From: DASQBT01 sp963746955
GTDB taxonomy: Bacteria > Pseudomonadota > Gammaproteobacteria > Burkholderiales > Thiobacillaceae
DNA: 64,000 bases
Direction: 5' to 3'
Assembly: GCA_963746955.1 (NCBI GenBank)
Contig: CAVVDR010000004.1
Coordinates: 186,001-250,000, forward strand
Both the position numbers and the translations under genes were made by a program. The notes below the pieces were generated by a model. It ran no database searches. It was not told where the DNA came from and saw only the letters and a program-made list of their open reading frames with translations. Positions 43,794-54,571 of this stretch are shown piece after piece. Every line of letters begins with the position of its first letter. Positions within the stretch are counted from its first letter, which is position 1.

Positions 43794-44413
43794 GTCCGGT
43801 GGACATGCTTGCAGCCGGGGTAGGGGAACTGGGGCTGGACCTGCCGCCCGACGCACAGGAGAAGATCCTCGCATTCCTGCAGTTGCTGGCCCGCTGGAAC
43901 CGGGTGTACAACCTGACCGCGCGCCGTTCGGCGCAGGAGTGGATGACTCATCACGTGCTGGACAGTTTGACTGTGCTGCCCCATGTGGGGGGCCCGACGC
44001 TGCTGGACGTGGGCAGTGGGGCCGGTCTGCCGGGCCTGATCCTGGCCATGGCGCGCCCCGACTGGCGGGTCGTGTCGGTGGAAACGGTGGACAAGAAAGC
44101 CTCCTTTCAGCGCCAGGCGGTGGCGGAGCTGGGGCTCGCCAACGTCCAGGTCGAAGCTTGCCGGGTGGAGGAACTGGCCTTGGGCGACAAGGCCGATATC
44201 GTGATCTCGCGGGCGTTTTCCAGCCTGGGGGAATTCGTCAGCCTGACCCGGACACTGCTCAAGCCCGGCGGACAATGGGTGGCCATGAAAGGCCGGCTGC
44301 CGCGGGAGGAAATTGCCGCTCTGCCTGACGATGTGAAGGTCAGCCAGGTGCTCGCGCTTAAGGTGCCGGGGCTCAATGCCGAGCGCTGCATCGTATTGAT
44401 CGAACAAGACTGA
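43790..44413 (+). CDS. rsmG: 16S rRNA (guanine(527)-N(7))-methyltransferase RsmG
   Basis: A 207-aa SAM-dependent methyltransferase that makes m7G527 in 16S rRNA. It has FLQLLARWNRVYNLTA, the SAM motif LLDVGSGAGLPGL and VSVETVDKKASF. It lies between mnmG (4-base overlap) and parA (12-base gap), the classic mnmG-rsmG-parA-parB order near the origin. Confidence 0.95.
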   Translation: MSPVDMLAAGVGELGLDLPPDAQEKILAFLQLLARWNRVYNLTARRSAQEWMTHHVLDSLTVLPHVGGPTLLDVGSGAGLPGLILAMARPDWRVVSVETVDKKASFQRQAVAELGLANVQVEACRVEELALGDKADIVISRAFSSLGEFVSLTRTLLKPGGQWVAMKGRLPREEIAALPDDVKVSQVLALKVPGLNAERCIVLIEQD

Positions 44414-44425
44414 GAGCCGAAAAGC

Positions 44426-45217
44426 ATGGCGCGTATTCTTGCAATAGCCAACCAGAAAGGCGGGGTCGGGAAGACCACCACCGCGGTCAATCTGGCCTGC
44501 GGCCTGGCCCAGCAGGGCCAGCGCGTTCTGCTGGTGGACCTTGACCCGCAGGGCAACGCGACGATGGGTGCGGGGGTGGAAAAACGCACCGCCCTGCCTA
44601 CCGTTTACCAGGTGTTGCTGGGCGAATCCGACATCTCCGGCAGCCGCCTGCATTCTGCGCTAGGGGGCTTCGATATCGTGCCCGCCAACCGGGAGCTGGC
44701 AGGCGGCGAAGTGGAAATGGTCGAGATGGAAAGACGCGAATTCCGTCTCAAGTCCGAGCTCGTCAAGGTGGCGGACGACTACGATTTCGTCCTGATCGAT
44801 TGCGCGCCCACACTCAATCTGCTGACCGTCAATGCTCTGGCCGCGGCGCACGCTGTGCTGATCCCCATGCAGTGCGAATACTATGCGCTCGAGGGATTGA
44901 CCGATCTGGTCGCCACCATCAAGAAAGTCAAGCAGAAGCTCAACCCCAACATCGAAATCGAAGGCCTGCTGCGGGTTATGTATGACCCGCGCTCCACGCT
45001 TGCCCAGCAGGTGGCGGCAGAACTCAAGAGCCATTTTGGCGACAAGGTGTTCAACACCGTCATCCCGCGCAACGTCAGGCTGGCCGAGGCTCCCAGCCAC
45101 GGCGTACCCGGCATCGTGTACGACCGCGCCAGCAAGGGCGCGCACGCCTACCTGCAACTGGCGGAAGAATTGCTCGCGCGTTACGGCATGCCGGCCGCCG
45201 TCGCCAGCGCAAACTGA
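44426..45217 (+). CDS. parA: Chromosome partitioning ATPase ParA (Soj)
   Basis: A 263-aa ParA ATPase with the deviant Walker A KGGVGKTT near residues 11-18, the Walker A' LVDLDPQGNATMG and Walker B LIDCAPTLN. The C-terminal VIPRNVRLAEAPSHG block is conserved. It acts with ParB and the parS sites at 39-42 kb to segregate the origin. The C-terminal residue set is like the chromosomal (Soj) subfamily rather than plasmid ParA, as there is no long N-terminal HTH. Confidence 0.96.
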   Translation: MARILAIANQKGGVGKTTTAVNLACGLAQQGQRVLLVDLDPQGNATMGAGVEKRTALPTVYQVLLGESDISGSRLHSALGGFDIVPANRELAGGEVEMVEMERREFRLKSELVKVADDYDFVLIDCAPTLNLLTVNALAAAHAVLIPMQCEYYALEGLTDLVATIKKVKQKLNPNIEIEGLLRVMYDPRSTLAQQVAAELKSHFGDKVFNTVIPRNVRLAEAPSHGVPGIVYDRASKGAHAYLQLAEELLARYGMPAAVASAN

Positions 45218-45227
45218 AAGGCAACCC

Positions 45228-46076
45228 ATGGCAAGAATGAAAGGCCTCGGCCGCGGACTCGATGCCCTGCTGGGCGCGGATCCGCCCGCCAGCAGCGGCG
45301 AACAGCGCCAGTTGCCCATTTCCCAGCTCAAGCCGGGTAAGTACCAGCCGCGCCGCCACATGGATGAGACCGCACTGGACGAACTGGCGGATTCCATTCG
45401 GGCCCAGGGCCTGATGCAGCCCATCCTGGTGCGCAAGCAAGGCAGCGGCTTCGAGATCATCGCGGGTGAACGCCGCTGGCGCGCAGCGCAGCGCGCCGGG
45501 CTGCAGGACGTGCCGGTACTGGTCAAGGACGTGCCGGAAGAAGCCGTCGCCGCGATGGGGTTGATCGAAAACATGCAGCGCGAAGACCTCAACGCCATCG
45601 AAGAAGCGCAAGGGCTGCAACGCCTGATTCAAGAATTCGGCATGACCCACGACGCTGCCGCCGGCGCAGTCGGGAAATCCCGCACTGCCGTATCCAACCT
45701 GCTGCGCCTGCTGAATCTGTCTCGCCCGGTGCAGGACATGCTCTCCGCCGGGCTGATCGAAATGGGCCACGCCCGCGCCCTGCTGCCGCTCACCGCCGCC
45801 CAGCAGAAGGAACTGGCCCACGAAATCGAGCATAGAGGACTGTCAGTGCGCGAGGTGGAACGCCGGGTGCTGCGCCTGAAGGACTTGCCCCACGGCCGGC
45901 CGGCAAAGAAGACAGCGTCGCGAGACATTCGCCGCCTGGAAGAAGCGCTCTCGGATCGCCTGGGGCTGAACGCCCAGGTCCAGGTTAACGCCAAGGGCGC
46001 GGGTAAGCTGACCCTGAGTTTCGCCGGCCACGAGCAATTGCAAGGCGTGCTGGAGCTGTTGGGGATTGCGTTATGA
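45228..46076 (+). CDS. parB: Chromosome partitioning protein ParB (Spo0J)
   Basis: A 282-aa ParB. It has an N-terminal ParA-activating start (MARMKGLGRGLDALLG), the ParB CTPase region with the GERRWRAA motif, the conserved helix-turn-helix that reads parS (MTHDAAAGAVGKSRTAVSNLLRLL), and a C-terminal dimerisation domain. The ATG at 45228 is 11 bases after parA; the frame's upstream extension is out-of-frame parA shadow. It should bind the three parS sites at 39.08, 40.91 and 41.81 kb. Confidence 0.96.
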   Translation: MARMKGLGRGLDALLGADPPASSGEQRQLPISQLKPGKYQPRRHMDETALDELADSIRAQGLMQPILVRKQGSGFEIIAGERRWRAAQRAGLQDVPVLVKDVPEEAVAAMGLIENMQREDLNAIEEAQGLQRLIQEFGMTHDAAAGAVGKSRTAVSNLLRLLNLSRPVQDMLSAGLIEMGHARALLPLTAAQQKELAHEIEHRGLSVREVERRVLRLKDLPHGRPAKKTASRDIRRLEEALSDRLGLNAQVQVNAKGAGKLTLSFAGHEQLQGVLELLGIAL

Positions 46077-46152
46077 AAGCAGTAACAGGAGAGGTTGCAG
46101 GGGTCCTCTTCCAGCCAGCCCTTTGCCCTAAACTTTACGCATCGAGTTAACC

Positions 46153-47044
46153 GTGACCTCCCTCCCGTCCATTCTGGCCCCATCCATCCAAGACCTGGAA
46201 GACACAGTCGCTGACTTCCGGGATGCTTCGTTCCAGTCCGCAGAGAGCGTACTTGCTCGCTTCGTGCATCAGCTTGATGAAGAACCAATGGCTGGATTCC
46301 TCGCGGCGGTCCTACCAACACCTGAATTTTCAGTGTGGTTGGAAAAGACACAGGGTTCTGTTGGCTCTATGGTTGGCTCAGGCGTACTCGAATGGCCAAG
46401 CGAGCGCAATAGTCGAGTCGCAATTCAGATTGCGCTGTGCCGTGCGATCGCAGCGAAATCCGTGCGATTCCTAGATTTCGTGCGCAGCTACTACTACTCG
46501 GGCAGCAAACTGTCAGACCACGTCGAAGCTTTTGCGTCGCGCCTCCTTAATCCACTGCTTCGAGACATTTCTAGGCTTACCGAGTCGAGGCCTGTTGCCC
46601 CTGTTCTATTTGAAGCCATGGGAAATCTGCCAACAAGTGGCGATTGCTACGCTGGACTCGCTATTGAGAGATGCCTGTGTGAGATTCAAAGACCCTGCCC
46701 CGATAGCAAGAGCTGAAGCCACGGAGAAGCTTTGCGACGCGTGGGAGAGGCTGAAGTCGCTTGCGGTTCAGGGAAACAAGAGGCTTTCGGTTACCGTACT
46801 CCTTGACCGGGCATCGCCCGAGCCCAAGTTTCGCGGCTATCTGGAAGCGGAAGCCAAATCGCTGACTGAGATCGGCAACGCGTTTCACATCCGCCACTTC
46901 GAGACCGACAAGGTTTCACTCTCACAACCCGAGCAGTTCGACTACCTTTTTCACCGCCTATACGCGCTAATGCACTTTATCTTGTTCAGCCGGAAACGTA
47001 GCGATGATGACGCATTGAGGGGGACTGATCTTCTGGACAAATAA
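46153..47044 (+). pseudogene. Frameshifted conserved gene of unknown function between parB and atpI
   Basis: Two overlapping frames complete each other. Frame 1 from GTG 46153 runs to about 46644 (ending VLFEAMGNLPTSGD), and frame 2 continues to 47044 (ATLDSLLRDACVRFKDPAPIARAEATEKLCDAWERLK to IRHFETDKVSL and LFHRLYALMHFIL). Removing one T at 46643-46645 joins them as SGD-ATLDSLL, a plausible continuous protein of about 295 aa. The C-terminal half recalls conserved hypothetical proteins often seen in accessory regions; I cannot name the family. Either a true pseudogene or a sequencing error. It is not expected in this neighbourhood, so probably an insertion. Confidence 0.6.
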
Positions 47045-47269
47045 GTGGAGCATAGAATGAGCGCGACCTATTTGTCCTCTAAACCGGACCTCACTCAGAC
47101 GTGACCAAGGTCGGATACTTTGCGCCGCTGGCACAACCTGCGCCTCCCCTACGGACATCACGCCTAAGGCTGACTTTGACTTTCAGACCGCAGAATTTTC
47201 GATCAACTCCAACCTGTCAGTAGTCGGCTTCAACCATCCCCCATTCACGCGCCGGGGGCGGTCTTATGG

Positions 47270-47299
47270 TTGCATCAGCAATTCTAATTCGGGTATGAT
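47270..47299 (+). promoter_or_regulatory. Putative sigma70 promoter for the atp operon
   Basis: TTGCAT at 47270-47275 and TATGAT at 47294-47299, with an 18-base spacer, end 10 bases before the atpI start. This is close for a transcript with a leader, so the message would have a very short 5' region. It is the best promoter match in the 264-base gap, in which I see no gene. Confidence 0.5.
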
Positions 47300-47308
47300 T
47301 GCGGGCTC

Positions 47309-47665
47309 ATGTTTCGGCCTACTTTCCGCGTTGCGGCCTCGCAGATCGTACTGTGCAGCCTGGCAGGGGGGGTGGCCTATGGATGGGGAGGAAGGTCGGC
47401 CGCAGTATCTGCGGCAGCGGGGGGTGCCGTCGCCACGCTGGGCACCCTGATATTGATCCTGCGGGAAAAGCAAAGCGAAAGGCATTCCGGCTGGAGTGCG
47501 GGGCGAAATCTGCTGCAGTTCTATCGCTCCGGGCTGGAACGTTTTGTCTTGGTGGGAGTGTTGCTGGGCGCGCTCTTCATCTATTCCGGATCGGTTCCGA
47601 TGGCTGTATTGATGGGCTTTATCACTGCTCAGTTGGCGTGGCTGTTGCCGATATGGAAAGTTTGA
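47309..47665 (+). CDS. atpI: ATP synthase subunit I
   Basis: A 118-aa membrane protein with four hydrophobic segments (about 6-24, 28-50, 72-90 and 95-115), a charged cytoplasmic loop (REKQSERHSGW), and the position typical of AtpI/UncI at the head of the atp operon. AtpI assists assembly of the c-ring. A 106-base gap with a strong hairpin follows before atpB. Confidence 0.85.
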   Translation: MFRPTFRVAASQIVLCSLAGGVAYGWGGRSAAVSAAAGGAVATLGTLILILREKQSERHSGWSAGRNLLQFYRSGLERFVLVGVLLGALFIYSGSVPMAVLMGFITAQLAWLLPIWKV

Positions 47666-47719
47666 ACGGCGCCAAAGTTCTTGGTTATTGATCCGGCACG
47701 GATCAAAAACTCCTGGGAT

Positions 47720-47752
47720 GTTTTATCTGGGCGGGCGCCGCCCAGATAAAAC
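47720..47752. repeat. 15-bp perfect inverted repeat between atpI and atpB
   Basis: A 15-base arm at 47720-47734 and its exact complement at 47738-47752 enclose a 3-base loop (GCG), ending 19 bases before the atpB ATG. The stem has a GC-rich centre and TTTT/AAAA ends. There is no U-run after it on either strand, so it does not fit a classic intrinsic terminator. It may stabilise or process the transcript, or affect translation of atpB. Confidence 0.75.
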
Positions 47753-47771
47753 CTTCTAGAGATTTAGCACT

Positions 47772-48614
47772 ATGTCAGGCGAAGTCCAAACCTCTGGCGA
47801 ATACATCAAGCATCACCTGCAGAACCTGACTTTCGGCAGACATGCCGACGGCACCTGGGGCTTGGCGCACACCCATGAACAAGCCAGGGAAATGGGCTTC
47901 TGGGCGCTGAATATCGACAGTCTGGGGATCGGGATCATGCTCGCGCTGGTCTTCACCCTGATGTTCCGTTCCGTCGCGAGGAAAGCCTCTTCCGGTGTGC
48001 CCTCCGGGGTGCAGAATTTTGTTGAATTGATGGTGGAATTTGTCGACGTCTCGGTGCGCGGCTCCTTCTCCCATCGCAATGCCCTGGTGGCGCCGCTTGC
48101 CCTGACCATTTTCGTGTGGGTGTTCCTCATGAACCTGATGGACCTGCTGCCGGTTGACTGGCTGCCGCATTCCGCCGGCTGGCTGGGCATCCCTTTCCTC
48201 AAGATCGTGCCTTCCACCGACCCTAATGTCACCTTCGGCATGTCCCTTACCGTATTTGCCTTGGTGCTCTTCTATAGCGTGAAGATGAAGGGTCCGGGAG
48301 GTTTCTTTGCCGAACTGGCGTTTCAGCCCTTTCCCAAGTATCTGTTCCCGGTGAACCTGCTGCTTGAAGGCGTTGGCCTGCTTGCCAAGCCCCTTTCTCT
48401 TTCCCTGCGGCTGTTCGGCAACATGTACGCCGGGGAAATGATCTTCATCCTGATCGCTCTGATGTTCGGCGGCAGCATCCTCCTCGGCCTGTTTGGCGGC
48501 GTCCTGCAATGGGCCTGGGCGGTGTTCCACATCCTGATCATCACGCTGCAGGCGTTCATATTCATGACGCTGACCATCGTCTACCTGGACATGGCCCATA
48601 CGGAACATCACTGA
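47772..48614 (+). CDS. atpB: ATP synthase Fo subunit a
   Basis: A 280-aa integral subunit forming the proton half-channels against the c-ring. The conserved arginine is in KPLSLSLRLFGNMYAGEM. Multiple membrane helices are seen (about 45-65, 100-120, 150-170, 205-230, 245-270), and the C-terminus ends in HTEHH. It is first of the tightly spaced atpBEFHAGDC run. Confidence 0.97.
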   Translation: MSGEVQTSGEYIKHHLQNLTFGRHADGTWGLAHTHEQAREMGFWALNIDSLGIGIMLALVFTLMFRSVARKASSGVPSGVQNFVELMVEFVDVSVRGSFSHRNALVAPLALTIFVWVFLMNLMDLLPVDWLPHSAGWLGIPFLKIVPSTDPNVTFGMSLTVFALVLFYSVKMKGPGGFFAELAFQPFPKYLFPVNLLLEGVGLLAKPLSLSLRLFGNMYAGEMIFILIALMFGGSILLGLFGGVLQWAWAVFHILIITLQAFIFMTLTIVYLDMAHTEHH

Positions 48615-48673
48615 TATCGCTTTGGCAACGCGCGTTTACTTAATTTAAATCTACAAACTCAAGGAGTAATTCA

Positions 48674-48913
48674 ATGGATATGACTCATGCTCTGCTGTAC
48701 ATCGCCGGCGCCCTGATGATGGGCCTTGGCGCGCTGGGCGCATCGGTGGGCATCGGCATCCTTGGCGGACGCTTTCTCGAAGGTGCCGCCCGGCAGCCGG
48801 AGTTGATTCCGATGCTGCGTACCCAGTTTTTCATCGTCATGGGTCTGGTCGATGCCGTACCGATGATCGCCGTGGGTCTGGCCATGTACGTCTTGTTCGC
48901 CGTCGCGGGCTAA
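48674..48913 (+). CDS. atpE: ATP synthase Fo subunit c
   Basis: A 79-aa proteolipid of two membrane helices with a polar loop (AARQPEL). The ion-binding carboxylate is Asp60 in IVMGLVDAVPMI, and the helix-one glycine pattern (GALGASVGIGILGG) is typical. The H+-type pattern is more likely than Na+. A strong AAGGAG ribosome site precedes the ATG, as expected for the most abundant subunit. Confidence 0.97.
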   Translation: MDMTHALLYIAGALMMGLGALGASVGIGILGGRFLEGAARQPELIPMLRTQFFIVMGLVDAVPMIAVGLAMYVLFAVAG

Positions 48914-48993
48914 GTGATAGCCTGCTGCCGCGGCCATTGGAGCAGCGCGCAGTTTGAAGCGCCAGCAGGCGCTCCTCTCGTCAAGGTAAGCAA

Positions 48994-49464
48994 ATGAACA
49001 TCAATGCAACACTGATCGGGCAGTCCATCACGTTCCTCATCTTCGTGTGGTTCTGCATGAAGTACATCTGGCCGCCCATCATGAACGCGCTCGATACACG
49101 CAAGAAAGCGATTGCCGACGGCCTGGCCACAGCCGATCGCGCCAAGCTGGATCTGGAACTTGCGCGCAAGAGGGCGACCGAGCATCTGCACGAAGCCAGG
49201 AGCCAGGCTGCCGAGATCATCGCCCAGGCGGAAAAACGTGCGGCGCAGATGGTGGAAGAGGCCAAGAGCGCGGCCAGGTCTGAAGGCGACCGCCAGTTGG
49301 TGGCGGCCAAGGCCGAGATCGAACAGGAAGCCAACCGGGCGCGCGAATCCCTGCGCGAGCAGGTGGCGAATCTGGCGGTGGCGGGCGCGGAAAAAATCCT
49401 GCGCCGTGAAGTCAATGCCCAAACCCATGCCGATCTGCTAAAGCAATTGAAAGCTGAGCTGTAA
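48994..49464 (+). CDS. atpF: ATP synthase Fo subunit b
   Basis: A 156-aa stalk subunit with one N-terminal membrane helix (residues 6-26, ILIGQSITFLIFVWFCM type). A long Ala/Glu/Lys-rich coiled coil follows, dimerising as the peripheral stalk. It starts 80 bases after atpE and lies 3 bases before atpH. Confidence 0.96.
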   Translation: MNINATLIGQSITFLIFVWFCMKYIWPPIMNALDTRKKAIADGLATADRAKLDLELARKRATEHLHEARSQAAEIIAQAEKRAAQMVEEAKSAARSEGDRQLVAAKAEIEQEANRARESLREQVANLAVAGAEKILRREVNAQTHADLLKQLKAEL

Positions 49465-49467
49465 GCC

Positions 49468-50004
49468 ATGGCTGAACTGTCCACCGTGGCCAGACCCTAT
49501 GCCGAGGCGGTTTTCCGCCTGGCCAGGGATTCGGACGAACTCACGGCCTGGTCCGGTCGTTTGAAATTTGCCGCCCAGGTGGTAGCTGATCCGCAGATGC
49601 GCGTGCTGATTGCCGATCCTAACGTATCGGCTGGCCGCGTATCTGACCTGTTGATATCGCTGCTGGGCGCGAGCCTCGGCGACACGGGCGCCAACCTCAT
49701 CAGGCTGCTGGCCAAGAACCGCCGGTTGCCGCTGCTGGCCGAGATCGAGGCCCAGTTCGAGGCGCTCAAGGCTCACGCAGAAGGCAAGCTGGAAGCGCAC
49801 ATCACCAGCGCACTGGACATGAGCGACGCCCAGGTGAGCGAGCTGGCCGGCGCGCTCAAGACGAAATATGGCCGCGAAGTCGAAGTGTCCGTCAGTGTGG
49901 ACCCCGCCCTGATCGGTGGCGTGGTGGTTGCGATCGGCGACCGGGTGATGGATGGCTCGGTGCGCGGGCGCCTCCAGAAGATGGCCTTCAGCCTCAAGGA
50001 ATGA
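49468..50004 (+). CDS. atpH: ATP synthase F1 subunit delta
   Basis: A 178-aa delta subunit linking the b stalk to the top of F1. The N-terminal helical domain starts with ELSTVARPYAEAVFRLA, and the C-terminal motif is VDPALIGGVVVAIGDRVMDGSVRGRLQKM. It lies 3 bases after atpF. Confidence 0.96.
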   Translation: MAELSTVARPYAEAVFRLARDSDELTAWSGRLKFAAQVVADPQMRVLIADPNVSAGRVSDLLISLLGASLGDTGANLIRLLAKNRRLPLLAEIEAQFEALKAHAEGKLEAHITSALDMSDAQVSELAGALKTKYGREVEVSVSVDPALIGGVVVAIGDRVMDGSVRGRLQKMAFSLKE

Positions 50005-50044
50005 GTTTTTTACATATACGGGACCGACCCAGTCGGAGACAAGC

Positions 50045-51586
<1,542 letters not shown>

Positions 51587-51601
51587 TCGGGAGAACCGGC
51601 G

Positions 51602-52474
51602 ATGGCCGTAGGCAAGGAAATCCGGACCAAGATCAAGAGCGTGGAAAACACGCGCAAGATCACCAAGGCCATGGAAATGGTGGCGGCGTCAAAAATGCGC
51701 AGGGCACAGGAACGGATGAAGCACGCCCGTCCCTACGCCGAAAAAATCGCCCATGTGGCGGTGCACATGGCGTATGCCCATCCAGAATACAAACATCCGT
51801 TCATGTTGCGCCGCGAGAACCCCAAGCGGGTCGGCCTGATCATCGTTACTTCCGACAAGGGCTTGTGCGGGGGTTTGAACACCAATGTGCTGCGGCTGGC
51901 GGTGAACCACATGAAGTCTTGGGAGGGCCAGGGCATACAGGTGGACGTCACCGCGTTTGGCAACAAGGGCATTGGCTTCATGCAGCGCGCGGGCGCCGGT
52001 GTCGTGTCACAGCTCACTGCACTGGGCGACTCGCCGCACATTGAAAAACTCATCGGCCCGGTGAAAGTAATGCTGGATGCCTATGTGGAAGGCCGGATCG
52101 ACGCGCTCTATCTGGCATATAACCAGTTCGTCAACACAATGAAGCAGGAGCCGCAGTTGAGGCAACTGCTGCCGCTGGAACAAGCGGCGGGTGATGAGGC
52201 GGAAAGACTGCAACATCACTGGGACTACATCTACGAACCGGACGCCAAGCCGGTGGTGGACGCATTGCTGACCCGTTATGTGGAGTCGCTGATATACCAG
52301 GCGGTGGTGGAAAACGTCGCCTGTGAGCAGTCCGCCCGCATGGTGGCGATGAAGGCGGCGTCCGACAACGCCAAGAATGTGATCGATGAATTGAAGCTGG
52401 TCTACAACAAGACCCGTCAAGCGGCGATCACCAAGGAATTGTCGGAGATTGTCGGCGGCGCCGCGGCGGTCTAG
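51602..52474 (+). CDS. atpG: ATP synthase F1 subunit gamma
   Basis: A 290-aa central rotor subunit. It has the N-terminal coiled coil (AVGKEIRTKIKSVENTRKITKAMEMVAASKM) and the C-terminal helix (MKAASDNAKNVIDELKLVYNKTRQAAITKELSEIVGGA). GGGAG precedes the ATG, and the gene is followed by a 118-base gap before atpD. Confidence 0.97.
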   Translation: MAVGKEIRTKIKSVENTRKITKAMEMVAASKMRRAQERMKHARPYAEKIAHVAVHMAYAHPEYKHPFMLRRENPKRVGLIIVTSDKGLCGGLNTNVLRLAVNHMKSWEGQGIQVDVTAFGNKGIGFMQRAGAGVVSQLTALGDSPHIEKLIGPVKVMLDAYVEGRIDALYLAYNQFVNTMKQEPQLRQLLPLEQAAGDEAERLQHHWDYIYEPDAKPVVDALLTRYVESLIYQAVVENVACEQSARMVAMKAASDNAKNVIDELKLVYNKTRQAAITKELSEIVGGAAAV

Positions 52475-52592
52475 CGCGGCGGCAAGGCAATCGGGCGAGA
52501 CTAATATGAGCGCAGCGAACTTTACGACGAGAGCAAATTGCCAAACCGGCGCGGCGTTGTTTAAGGAATTTAATTTTGCTTAGGAACAAACC

Positions 52593-53972
52593 ATGAGCAA
52601 CGGAAAAATCGTACAGATCATTGGTGCGGTGGTGGATGTGGAATTTCCCCGTGAGGCCATACCCAGGGTGTTCAGCGCCCTCAGGATGGACCGGCCCCCA
52701 CTGACTCTGGAAGTGCAGCAGCAACTGGGCGACGGCGTGGTGCGCACCATTGCGCTCGGCTCGACGGACGGCCTGCGGCGCGGCATGGCGGTCGGCGATA
52801 CCGGCGCGCCGATTCTGGTGCCGGTCGGACAGGCTACGCTGGGGCGGATCATGGACGTGCTGGGCGAGCCGGTGGACGACGCAGGCCCAATCGCCACCCA
52901 GGATCGCATGCCCATACACCGCAAGGCGCCGGACTTCGCCGACCAGGCCGCAAGCGTGGAGATACTTGAAACCGGCATCAAGGTGATCGACCTCATCATG
53001 CCGATCGCCAAGGGCGGCAAGATCGGCCTGTTCGGTGGCGCGGGCGTAGGCAAGACGGTGACCCTGATGGAATTGATCCGCAACATCGCGGTGCAGCACT
53101 CCGGCTTCTCCGTGTTCGCCGGCGTCGGCGAGCGCACCCGCGAGGGCAACGACTTCTACCATGAGATGAAGGAAGGAGGCGTTCTGGACAAGGTCGCGCT
53201 GGTCTACGGCCAGATGAACGAACCGCCGGGCAACCGCCTGCGCGTGGCGCTGACCGGTTTGACCATGGCGGAACACTTCCGCGATGAAGGACGCGATGTG
53301 CTGTTCTTCGTTGACAATATCTACCGCTATACGCTGGCCGGTACGGAAGTGTCTGCGCTGCTGGGCCGCATGCCTTCCGCGGTGGGCTATCAGCCCACCC
53401 TGGCGGACGAAATGGGCCGCCTGCAGGAGCGCATCACCTCCACCCGCACCGGGTCCATCACGTCTTTCCAGGCCGTGTACGTGCCAGCAGATGACCTGAC
53501 CGACCCCAGCCCTGCGACCACTTTCGCCCACCTTGACGCGACCCTGGTGCTGTCGCGCCAGGTGGCGGAACTGGGCATCTATCCTGCGGTGGACCCGCTT
53601 GACTCAACCTCGCGCATTCTTGACCCGCAAGTGGTCGGCGAAGAGCATTACAACGTCGCCCGCGCGGTCCAGGCCACCCTGCAGCGCTACAAGGAGTTGC
53701 GCGACATCATTGCCATTCTCGGCATGGATGAACTGGCTCCCGAAGACAGATTGGTGGTGGCCCGCGCGCGCAAGATCCAGCGCTTCCTGTCGCAGCCCTT
53801 CTTCGTTGCCGAAGTGTTTACCGGCGCCCCCGGCAAGTACGTATCGCTGAATGAAACCATCAAGGGGTTCAAGGGCATCGTCAACGGCGAATACGATCAC
53901 CTGCCCGAGCAGGCCTTCTACATGGTGGGCGCGATCGAAGAAGCGGTCGAAAAAGCCAAGACTGTCCAATAA
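52593..53972 (+). CDS. atpD: ATP synthase F1 subunit beta
   Basis: A 459-aa catalytic subunit with P-loop GGAGVGKT, the catalytic Glu in GERTREGND, and the signature PAVDPLDSTSR. The DELSEED region reads LGMDELAPED. It is the ATP-forming site of the enzyme. Confidence 0.98.
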   Translation: MSNGKIVQIIGAVVDVEFPREAIPRVFSALRMDRPPLTLEVQQQLGDGVVRTIALGSTDGLRRGMAVGDTGAPILVPVGQATLGRIMDVLGEPVDDAGPIATQDRMPIHRKAPDFADQAASVEILETGIKVIDLIMPIAKGGKIGLFGGAGVGKTVTLMELIRNIAVQHSGFSVFAGVGERTREGNDFYHEMKEGGVLDKVALVYGQMNEPPGNRLRVALTGLTMAEHFRDEGRDVLFFVDNIYRYTLAGTEVSALLGRMPSAVGYQPTLADEMGRLQERITSTRTGSITSFQAVYVPADDLTDPSPATTFAHLDATLVLSRQVAELGIYPAVDPLDSTSRILDPQVVGEEHYNVARAVQATLQRYKELRDIIAILGMDELAPEDRLVVARARKIQRFLSQPFFVAEVFTGAPGKYVSLNETIKGFKGIVNGEYDHLPEQAFYMVGAIEEAVEKAKTVQ

Positions 53973-53981
53973 AGGCAAGCA

Positions 53982-54404
53982 ATGGCAATGACACTCCATG
54001 TCGATATCGTCAGCGCAGAAGCCTCCCTGTTTTCGGGGACGGCCGAATTCGTCGCCGTGCCCGGCGAGATGGGCGAACTGGGGATCTATCCCCAACACGC
54101 CCCGTTGCTGACCCGCATCAAGCCCGGTGCGGTGCGGATCAAGAAGGCGGATTCGGCCGAGGAAGAACTCATCTATGTGTCGAGCGGCATACTGGAAGTG
54201 CAACCCTTTCTTGTCACCATCCTGTCCGACACGGCTATCCGCGGCCAGGATCTGGATGAAGCTAAAGCCCTGGAGGCCAAACGGGCGGCGGAAGAAGGCA
54301 TGAAGGACCGCTCCTCCGCCATGGATTATGCCAAGGCCCAGGCCGAACTGGCCCAGGCCGTTGCCCAACTGGCGGCAATCCAGAAGCTGCGCAAGCGCAC
54401 TTGA
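53982..54404 (+). CDS. atpC: ATP synthase F1 subunit epsilon
   Basis: A 140-aa subunit with an N-terminal beta sandwich (HVDIVSAEASLFSGTAEFVAVPGEMGELGIYPQHAPLLT) and a C-terminal helical hairpin with an Ala-rich coiled coil. It couples the c-ring to gamma and inhibits hydrolysis. It ends the operon; glmS, which follows in some bacteria, is not present. Confidence 0.96.
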   Translation: MAMTLHVDIVSAEASLFSGTAEFVAVPGEMGELGIYPQHAPLLTRIKPGAVRIKKADSAEEELIYVSSGILEVQPFLVTILSDTAIRGQDLDEAKALEAKRAAEEGMKDRSSAMDYAKAQAELAQAVAQLAAIQKLRKRT

Positions 54405-54469
54405 GTCGCCGCCGCCTTGACTGAACGCAATGACAGCTACGGCGGCCCGGTGTTTCCTGCCCGCATACT

Positions 54470-54497
54470 TTGACGGCCTGTTTCGACCAAGTAGACT
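54470..54497 (+). promoter_or_regulatory. Possible promoter before the MMPL exporter gene
   Basis: TTGACG at 54470-54475 and TAGACT at 54492-54497 with a 16-base spacer. They lie about 75 bases upstream of the MMPL gene start. The -10 element is weak, so this is a candidate only. Confidence 0.3.
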
Positions 54498-54571
54498 AGG
54501 ATACGCGGGGTAGCGGCTGCCAAGATGGCGGGGCCGGGTTGGCCCCGCACCCCAAGGTCGCTTCCGTCCGG

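Noticed and set aside
44982..45227. Longer parB starting at 44982
   Set aside because: The extra 82 residues are an out-of-frame translation of parA; the ATG at 45228 matches ParB N-termini.
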